From contig DAOLPD010000035.1 of NCBI GenBank assembly GCA_035417425.1, forward strand, positions 1 to 20,648: a stretch of DNA of 20,648 nt. The letters are read 5' to 3'. Of the stretch, positions 15,200 to 20,648 are shown piece by piece (position 1 is the stretch's first letter; the number at the start of each line of letters is the position of its first letter). The notes under the pieces were generated by a model. That model did not search any database. It was given only the letters and a program-made list of their open reading frames with translations, and was not told the DNA's origin. Origin of the DNA: BRH-c25 sp035417425 (GTDB taxonomy: Bacteria > Bacillota > Clostridia > Lutisporales > Lutisporaceae). A program made the position numbers and the translations under genes.

Positions 15200-16352
15200 T
15201 TAGATATATACCGTCCCTTGGGGCATCTGCTCATATTCTCCTACAAGCGTTATGGATCCTGATGTACTGTCACCGATCCTGCATCCGTTATTAATTACTG
15301 ATTCCAAACCGATTATGGCACGTTCCACTACTACGTTTTCACCAATCATAACCTTGGGCATCACCACAGTATCTACAACTTTTGTGTCCTTACCGATATA
15401 GACCCCCGGGAACAGGACGGAATTCCTGACTTCCCCGTGTATGATACAGCCTTCGCCTACCATGGAGCACTTTATGTCAGCTGTTGCTCCCGCAAAATGA
15501 GGCGGTCTTATCGCATTAACCGAGTATATCTTCCATTTGGGATCAAAAAGATTGAGCCTGTTATCCTCCTTCAGAAGGTCCATATTAGCTTCCCACAAGC
15601 TTTCAATAGTCCCGACATCCTTCCAGTATCCGTCAAAGGGATATGCAAAAAGCCTTATTCCGCTGTTCAGCATCTTGGGTATGATGTTTTTGCCGAAATC
15701 ATTGCTGGATTCTGGATCTGCTTCATCCTCTACAAGGTATTTTTTCAGGACATTCCAGTTGAATATATATATGCCCATTGAAGCAAGGTTGCTTCTTGCA
15801 TTTCTTGGTTTCTCATCAAACTCTTCTATCCTGCCGTCAGGCCCGGTATTCATAATCCCGAATCTGCAGGTCTCCTCCCATGGGACTTCAATTACTGCAA
15901 TTGTTGCTTCCGCCGATTTTTCCTTATGATAGTCCAGCATCATTGAATAATCCATTTTGTAGATGTGGTCTCCCGAGAGTACTACAACATAATCCGGATC
16001 ATACTCATCCACAAAATTGATATTCTGATATATTGCATTTGCAGTGCCTTTATACCATTCTCCCCCTCTTTCATTCACATAGGGAGGCAGAAGTGTGACT
16101 CCGCCTTTCTTTCTATCCAGATCCCAAGGGCTCCCTATCCCTATATATGAATTCAATACAAGGGGCTGATACTGCGTCAATACACCTACAGTGTCAATTC
16201 CTGAGTTGGAACAATTACTTANNNNNNNNNNCAATGATCCTGTATTTTCCTCCAAAGTACACAGCGGGCTTTGCAATCTTTTTGGTAAGCAATGTAAGCC
16301 TGCTTCCCTGCCCGCCAGCCAGGATCATTGCTATCCATTCCTTTTTCTTCAT
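15200..16352 (-). CDS. glgC: Glucose-1-phosphate adenylyltransferase GlgC (interrupted by a sequence gap)
   Basis: This is the catalytic subunit making ADP-glucose from ATP and glucose-1-phosphate, the committed step of glycogen synthesis. Before the N run the frame starts at ATG 16352 (GGAGGGG upstream) with MKKKEWIAMILAGGQGSRLT and reaches GGKYRII. After it the frame resumes with SNCSNSGIDTVGVLTQYQPL. GlgC proteins have about DFTL between these, which needs nine bases plus the flanking ones, whereas ten N are given; so the apparent frameshift is a placeholder artefact. The rest is normal: SGDHIYKMDY, FDEKPRNARSNLASMGIYIF, YWKDVGTIESLWEANM and a beta-helix tail. About 383 residues are expected. 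It lies between glgB and glgD. Confidence 0.93.
16222..16231. other. Assembly gap (10 N) inside glgC
   Basis: Ten N replace sequence coding for the D-F-x-L residues of the conserved GGKYRIIDFxLSN stretch. The flanking frames are compatible with nine missing bases. Confidence 0.98.
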
Positions 16353-16428
16353 GCGTACCCCTCCTCTAAATAATATGTCTATCCATATTTATTAAAGCCC
16401 CCGATAATTTATTCTAAAAATCAGGCCA

Positions 16429-18378
16429 TTATTTTGCCGCGACGGTTTCCAGCCGGACTGCTTCCGTTTTTCTTTCCTTCTCCGGAATGGCGGCAGGCTT
16501 TAAATACAATACTGCCAAAGGCGGTACATTGATTTCGATCATATACTGCCGGTTGTGCCATTCCTTGTTAACAGCAGAAAAAGTTAAGGTATCATTGAAG
16601 CCTGAACCGCCGAACTCCGGACGGTCGCTGTTGAATATCTCATAATAGCTGCAGTTGTACGGCACCCCGACTTTATAGCCTTCATATACCGCAGGAGTGA
16701 AGTTGCATACAGCAATAACTGTATCTTCCGGCCTTTTCCCCTTGCGCAGGAAGATTATTATGCTTTGCATAGAATTATCCGCATCAATCCATTCAAACCC
16801 TTCAAATACATGATCCAGTTCCCAAAGGGCAGGTTCCCTTGCATATACCTGATTAAGCGTTTTTACATAGTGCTGTATCCCCCTGTGCATTTCAAAATCC
16901 AGCAGCATCCAATCCAAGGGATGGTCATATCTCCACTCAATAAACTGTCCCAGCTCTCCTCCCATGAAAAGCAGCTTCTTCCCCGGATGTGCAGCCATAT
17001 ATCCAAGAAAAACTCTAAGGTTTGCAAATTTTTGCCAGTAGTCCCCGGGCATTTTATCCAGCAAGGATTTCTTCCCATGGACAACCTCGTCATGGGATAA
17101 CGGAAGAATATAGTTCTCGGAATATGCATACATAAGGGAGAAGGTGAGAAGGTTGTGGTGCTGCTTTCTGTCTGAAGGATCCGTTTTCATGTATTTAAGC
17201 ATGTCGTTCATCCAGCCCATATTCCATTTATAGTTGAAGCCCAGTCCGCCAAGATAGGTGGGAGCCGTCACAAGGGGCCATGCGGTAGACTCTTCGGCTA
17301 TCATCATTACACCGGGGAAATACTCAAAAACAACTTTATTAAGTTTTCTGACAAATTCCACTGCCTCAAGGTTTTCCCTGCCCCCGAAAATATTGGGTAT
17401 CCATTCTCCCGGCTTTCTGTCGTAATCAAGGTATAGCATGCTTGCAACTGCATCAACTCTCAAGCCGTCAATATGATACATGTCGAACCAGAAAACCGCA
17501 TTGGATATTAAGAAGCTCTGCACTTCAGGCTTCCCAAGATCAAAATTGCAGGTCCCCCATCCGTAATTTTCGCCTTTTCTGGGATCTTCGTACTCATAAA
17601 GGGTTGTACCGTCAAAAAGCCTCAGGCCATGATCATCCTTGCAGAAATGTCCGGGTACCCAGTCCAGTATCACTCCGATGCCCTCCTGATGGCATTTGTC
17701 TACAAAGTACATGAAATCATGAGGCGAGCCATACCTGCTGTTGACTGAGTAGTATCCCGTGGACTGATACCCCCATGAGCCGTCAAAAGGATACTCTGAA
17801 AGGGGCATCATCTCAATATGAGAAAAGCCCATATTCTTTACATAGTCCACCAGTTCTTCCGCCAGCTCCCTATAGGAATAATACCTTCCATCGGGTTTTT
17901 GCCTCCATGAGCCTGCATGTACCTCGTAAATGTTTACAGGGCTTTCAAAAATATTTGTTCTTTTTCTGTGCTCCATCCAATTGCCGTCATTCCATCTATA
18001 GCCTCCAAGGGAAACCAGCTTTGATGCAGTACCCGGCCGAAGCTCTGAATAAAATGCAAATGGGTCTGATTTTACAAGAACTCTCCCATCCCTGGTGTGT
18101 ATCTCATATTTGTACATATCCCACTCTCTTAAGCCGGGAATAAATACTGACCATATTCCGGAATCATCGTCCTTTGACATGGGATCGGCACTGCCTCTCC
18201 AATTATTAAAATCCCCTATCAGATGCACGGCATCGGCATTTGGAGCCCATACAAGAAATAGGGCTCCATCCGTACCGTTAATATTGGTGAAATGTGCGCC
18301 CAAAAAACCATAACACCTATAATGGTTCCCCTCTCTGAAAAGGTAAGCATCATATGAACTGCTGGGTTGTCCGTCCAT
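16429..18378 (-). CDS. glgB: 1,4-alpha-glucan branching enzyme
   Basis: A 649-residue GH13 branching enzyme that transfers glucan segments to create alpha-1,6 branches. Residues ~25-110 form the CBM48 domain (FLVWAPNADAVHLIGDFNNW). The catalytic barrel carries YEVHAGSWR, VILDWVPGHF, GLRVDAVASMLY (nucleophile Asp309), MIAEESTAW (acid/base Glu362) and LSHDEVVHGK (Asp430). The C-terminal beta domain ends in a Lys/Glu-rich tail of about 20 residues. The start has GGGAGGAG upstream. It is the first gene of glgB-glgC-glgD, with glgC 76 bases downstream. Its leader region carries two hairpins (18418-18483). glgA is not in this operon, unlike in many bacteria. Confidence 0.96.
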   Translation of the reverse strand: MDGQPSSSYDAYLFREGNHYRCYGFLGAHFTNINGTDGALFLVWAPNADAVHLIGDFNNWRGSADPMSKDDDSGIWSVFIPGLREWDMYKYEIHTRDGRVLVKSDPFAFYSELRPGTASKLVSLGGYRWNDGNWMEHRKRTNIFESPVNIYEVHAGSWRQKPDGRYYSYRELAEELVDYVKNMGFSHIEMMPLSEYPFDGSWGYQSTGYYSVNSRYGSPHDFMYFVDKCHQEGIGVILDWVPGHFCKDDHGLRLFDGTTLYEYEDPRKGENYGWGTCNFDLGKPEVQSFLISNAVFWFDMYHIDGLRVDAVASMLYLDYDRKPGEWIPNIFGGRENLEAVEFVRKLNKVVFEYFPGVMMIAEESTAWPLVTAPTYLGGLGFNYKWNMGWMNDMLKYMKTDPSDRKQHHNLLTFSLMYAYSENYILPLSHDEVVHGKKSLLDKMPGDYWQKFANLRVFLGYMAAHPGKKLLFMGGELGQFIEWRYDHPLDWMLLDFEMHRGIQHYVKTLNQVYAREPALWELDHVFEGFEWIDADNSMQSIIIFLRKGKRPEDTVIAVCNFTPAVYEGYKVGVPYNCSYYEIFNSDRPEFGGSGFNDTLTFSAVNKEWHNRQYMIEINVPPLAVLYLKPAAIPEKERKTEAVRLETVAAK

Positions 18379-18417
18379 AAGCTTCTCCTCCCGGGCTTAT
18401 TCATCTATTACAATACC

Positions 18418-18449
18418 GCGCGATTATTTCGGTGCTGCCGAAAACGCGC
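18418..18449 (-). promoter_or_regulatory. Hairpin in the predicted glgB leader
   Basis: GCGCG (18418-18422) pairs with CGCGC (18445-18449), and within it TTCGG pairs with CCGAA around a five-base loop. It lies about 40 bases upstream of the glgB ATG, without a T-tract on the minus strand, so it is not a simple terminator. Confidence 0.45.
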
Positions 18450-18457
18450 ATGGCACA

Positions 18458-18483
18458 ATCATAAATCCTTGCGGATTTATGAT
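18458..18483 (-). promoter_or_regulatory. Perfect 11-pair hairpin with GCAA loop near the predicted glgBCD 5' end
   Basis: ATCATAAATCC (18458-18468) and GGATTTATGAT (18473-18483) are perfect inverted copies separated by four bases. In minus-strand RNA the loop is GCAA, a stable GNRA tetraloop. If the -10 at 18501-18506 is used, the hairpin starts within about ten bases of the mRNA end, as 5' stabiliser hairpins do. It could also be a protein-binding operator between the divergent glgB and LysM genes. Confidence 0.5.
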
Positions 18484-18500
18484 ATATTAATTCGACTCAT

Positions 18501-18506
18501 ATTATA
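18501..18506 (-). promoter_or_regulatory. Candidate -10 box of the glgBCD operon
   Basis: A perfect TATAAT on the minus strand, about 120 bases upstream of glgB. No convincing -35 is seen at 17 bases (AAATTC), so an activator or another sigma factor is possible. Confidence 0.3.
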
Positions 18507-18563
18507 TATTTCCTGCTAATACTGAATTTGACATATTAGATAATTGTCGCTGGAAAAATTTGC

Positions 18564-18592
18564 TTTTCACAGGTACATAACTGTAGTATAAT
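18564..18592 (+). promoter_or_regulatory. Candidate promoter of the LysM protein gene
   Basis: TTTTCA (18564-18569) and a perfect TATAAT (18587-18592) are exactly 17 bases apart, about 60 bases before the predicted start at 18651. Confidence 0.55.
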
Positions 18593-18650
18593 AAAATTAA
18601 TGAGACAGGCTGAATGCTAACCCGTAAGCCTTTTGAGAGGAGATATCCAA

Positions 18651-19859
18651 TTGAAAAAATCTGCTTACAGAAGAATAGCTTTAGCTATGCTGACTCTTAT
18701 CATACTTTTTACGACGATTATTCCGTCTTATGCCGAGACATATGTATACAAAAAGGGAGATTCTTCGGCGGAAATTGCAGAGATTCAGGCTGCACTTAAG
18801 AAGCTCGGCTTTTTTAGCGAAGTCTGCACAGGCTACTTTGGAGAAGTTACCCAAGGTGCAGTATTGAAATTTCAAGAAAAATATAACTTGGATACTGACG
18901 GAATAATAGGCCCCATTACCATCGGAAAGCTTAATGAGCTGACGGGAGGGCATATTACAATCCCGAGCCGTTCCTCCTCAACCAAGAAAGATACTGAAAA
19001 GGTCAATGTCCGGTACAAAATAAAAAAAGGGGATACCATATGGGATATTGCCGGCGATTATAATGTATCCGTAGAATCCATCCTTGATTATAACGGACTT
19101 GATGAAAAAAGCATACTTACCATCGGTGATGAAATTATCATTCCCAATGTTGTAAAAGTAGTAAAGCCTGCCCCTGTGCAAACAGTATCTCCGCCCTCCG
19201 AGCAGGACAGCTCGGAGCTTGGCAATATATACGAGCATAACAAGAATATATATGTTGTAAAGGAAGGAGATACAATAGAATCCATAGCAGAGGATTATGG
19301 TGTAACTGCAGAGTCAATAAAGAATGAAAACAATTTCAATAATGATACAATTATTCAGATTGGACAGGAAATAAAAATTCCTGAATTCACTGATCAAGAT
19401 ATTGAAGAAGATACTACGGAAGATCCCGATGCTTCAGGCACAAAAGGTGAATATCTTGATTGGTTCGAAGATGTTCAGTACATATACGAAAAGGGTGACA
19501 AAGCCACAGTAACCGATGTAGAAACAGGCAAATCCTTTAATGTCAGGAGGCTGTACGGCAGAAACCACGCCGATACAGAACCTCTAACCTCTGAGGATAC
19601 AAAAATCATGAAGAGCATTTACGGAGGAAGCTGGAGTTGGGACAGAAGACCTATAATTTTAACTATAGAGGATAATGAGAGTGTTCTGAGAAAAATTGCA
19701 GCCTCCATGAACGGAATGCCCCATGGGGGAGAAGATATAACCGATAATGGCATGAAAGGGCACTTCTGCATACACTTCAGGAACAGCAGGACTCACAGCG
19801 GAAGCAGATCAGATCCGGGGCACCAGCAAGCGGTCAAGATGGCAGCAGGGTTAAAATAG
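18651..19859 (+). CDS. Secreted peptidoglycan-binding/LysM protein with conserved C-terminal domain
   Basis: A 402-residue exported protein. A TTG start at 18651 is chosen because AGGAG lies about nine bases upstream and the product begins with a classical signal peptide (KKSAYRR, a hydrophobic stretch, then IIPSYA, cut after residue ~28). The domains are a peptidoglycan_binding_1 repeat (~35-95, with IQAALKKLGFF and DGIIGPITIGKL), LysM 1 (~121-166), LysM 2 (~199-244), an acidic linker (~245-265) and a C-terminal domain (~266-400). The last domain has FNVRRLYGRNHAD, IYGGSWSWDRRP, ASMNGMPHGGEDI and GHFCIHFRNSRTHSG. I remember similar C termini in other Firmicutes but no assigned function. It binds the cell wall or spore cortex; whether it is an enzyme is open. 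It is transcribed divergently from glgB. Confidence 0.85.
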   Translation: MKKSAYRRIALAMLTLIILFTTIIPSYAETYVYKKGDSSAEIAEIQAALKKLGFFSEVCTGYFGEVTQGAVLKFQEKYNLDTDGIIGPITIGKLNELTGGHITIPSRSSSTKKDTEKVNVRYKIKKGDTIWDIAGDYNVSVESILDYNGLDEKSILTIGDEIIIPNVVKVVKPAPVQTVSPPSEQDSSELGNIYEHNKNIYVVKEGDTIESIAEDYGVTAESIKNENNFNNDTIIQIGQEIKIPEFTDQDIEEDTTEDPDASGTKGEYLDWFEDVQYIYEKGDKATVTDVETGKSFNVRRLYGRNHADTEPLTSEDTKIMKSIYGGSWSWDRRPIILTIEDNESVLRKIAASMNGMPHGGEDITDNGMKGHFCIHFRNSRTHSGSRSDPGHQQAVKMAAGLK

Positions 19860-20135
19860 GACATGGCTCTTAGGTTACAAAAGACGGGTACCACAGAATT
19901 CACGGATGTACTTATTTCCTCCGCCGTGTTTTCAGTGGATTCCTGTTTTTTTGTTGCACGCTGTTTTTCCCGCAGCCCAAATCCGGCTTCCGGCGTCTGA
20001 ATAATGTTTTTCAAAATATATTTACTTTTTTCAATTTAGTGCTATAATTAAATTGTATAATATATTTATTAATATTTATTATCAATATCTTTTGTACTTT
20101 ATTTATCAAAACTGCCATATTTTTCCTAATTAATA

Positions 20136-20164
20136 TTGACAAAAACATATTATTACATTATGAT
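20136..20164 (+). promoter_or_regulatory. Candidate perR promoter
   Basis: A perfect TTGACA (20136-20141) and TATGAT (20159-20164, 5 of 6) are 17 bases apart. Transcription would begin near 20171, giving a leader of about 150 bases. Confidence 0.6.
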
Positions 20165-20178
20165 TTTTGTATGCCGTG

Positions 20179-20200
20179 TTATGATAAAAATTTGTCATAA
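20179..20200 (+). promoter_or_regulatory. Palindromic candidate operator at the perR transcription start
   Basis: TTATGA (20179-20184) and TCATAA (20195-20200) are perfect inverted half-sites around an AT-rich centre, just downstream of the predicted +1. The AT-rich half-sites recall the TTATAAT-type Per box, and perR genes are often autoregulated, but the 10-base spacing is wider than the canonical box. Confidence 0.35.
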
Positions 20201-20320
20201 TCGAAATAGCTGTAATGTATGCATTCTGCTGCAGTTTTCAGTTCATTCAGATAGTATAGCGTAACAATATGGATTATTAACTCCTTTTTGATAAAAAATA
20301 TTTTCGCTGGAGGAATGAAT

Positions 20321-20648
20321 ATGATTGATTTAATTAAATTTTTAAAGGAAAAGGGCTATAAAGTTACTCCCCAGCGTATAGCCGTTTACGACATACTGAA
20401 GAATACAAAGGAACATCCAAGTGTTGATATGCTGTATAGCAAGCTGCAGCCGGTTTATCCCACAATGAGCCTGGCAACGGTATATAAATCCCTTGAGGTA
20501 TTCAAGGAACTTGGGTTGGTTCAAGAGCTCAATGTAGGGGAAGATAAATTCCGGTATGACGCAAATGTTAATCAGCATCCTCACATTACTTGCATAAATT
20601 GTGGAAAAGTTGAAGATGTATACGATGAAATGCTTTTTGACCTTGCGG
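20321..20648 (+). CDS. perR: Fur-family peroxide-sensing regulator PerR (3' end outside the window)
   Basis: The visible 109 residues begin MIDLIKFLKEKGYKVTPQRI, a Fur-family winged helix, with LATVYKSLEVFKELGLV as the recognition region. The five PerR metal-site residues are all present at a constant offset of -5 from B. subtilis numbering: His32, Asp80, His86, His88 and Asp99. Asp99, rather than Glu, favours PerR over Fur. Cys91 and Cys94 (CINC) form half of the structural zinc site; the second CxxC should lie beyond the window. PerR with bound iron senses peroxide by oxidation of metal-binding histidines and derepresses peroxide-defence genes. GGAGG precedes the ATG by seven bases. Confidence 0.88.
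   Translation, partial: MIDLIKFLKEKGYKVTPQRIAVYDILKNTKEHPSVDMLYSKLQPVYPTMSLATVYKSLEVFKELGLVQELNVGEDKFRYDANVNQHPHITCINCGKVEDVYDEMLFDLA

Larger units (their letters stand above)
19860..20320. other. Intergenic region upstream of perR
   Basis: About 460 bases with no credible gene. 19860-20010 has ordinary composition and no clear terminator for the LysM gene (only a weak CACGG/CCGTG hairpin near 19900). 20030-20200 is very AT-rich and holds the perR promoter and candidate operator. 20201-20320 would be a long untranslated leader in which I recognise no riboswitch. Confidence 0.6.

Noticed and set aside
16232..16276. Apparent alternative GlgC start reading MQSPLCTLEENTGSL
   Set aside because: This is an out-of-frame reading created by the 10-N placeholder; the correct frame upstream encodes the GlgC glycine-rich loop from ATG 16352.
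19793..20014. 73-codon open frame on the minus strand after the LysM gene
   Set aside because: Overlaps the conserved end of the LysM protein, lacks a ribosome binding site and resembles no known protein.

Overview
The window looks like a draft-assembly contig from an anaerobic, spore-forming Clostridia member, possibly related to the cellulolytic clostridia. It is AT-rich, most starts follow a strong AGGAGG-type ribosome binding site, and arginine is mostly AGA/AGG. It has a GlgC/GlgD pair, HgdB-like activase-related proteins, paired short CHR transporters and a PerR regulator. A run of 10 N (16222-16231) marks a scaffold join.

Layout. 1-553 (minus) is the N-terminal part of an IS30-family transposase, cut by the window edge. 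554-1205 has no protein gene but holds a predicted IS30 end, three spaced repeats resembling an IS21-type end, a promoter-to-terminator unit that could encode a small RNA, and the terminator of the next gene. 1206-1703 (minus) is a LiaI/LiaF-like membrane protein. 1855-3504 (plus) carries 5-formyltetrahydrofolate cyclo-ligase and two overlapping half-size chromate transporters. 3648-5700 (plus) carries two overlapping cysteine-containing relatives of 2-hydroxyacyl-CoA dehydratase. Convergent to these is a PrsW-type membrane protease (5697-6404, minus).

6418-6720 is filled by a ~300-base imperfect palindrome. 6710-18378 is a glycogen/alpha-glucan locus. glgB-glgC-glgD (18378 to 14047, minus) build ADP-glucose and branches. 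glgP, a GH13 alpha-glucan hydrolase and a DNA adenine methyltransferase closely resembling C. difficile CamA (12862 to 6710, minus) form a second, tightly packed operon. A nitrilase gene of different codon usage sits between them on the plus strand. No glycogen synthase (glgA) is present, so chain elongation must be encoded elsewhere.

18651-19859 (plus) is a secreted peptidoglycan-binding/LysM protein with a conserved C-terminal domain of unknown function. 20321 to the edge (plus) is PerR, with a promoter and a palindromic candidate operator upstream. The most interesting items are the CamA-like epigenetic methyltransferase co-transcribed with glycogen breakdown genes, the long palindromic element, and two hairpins in the predicted glgBCD mRNA leader.
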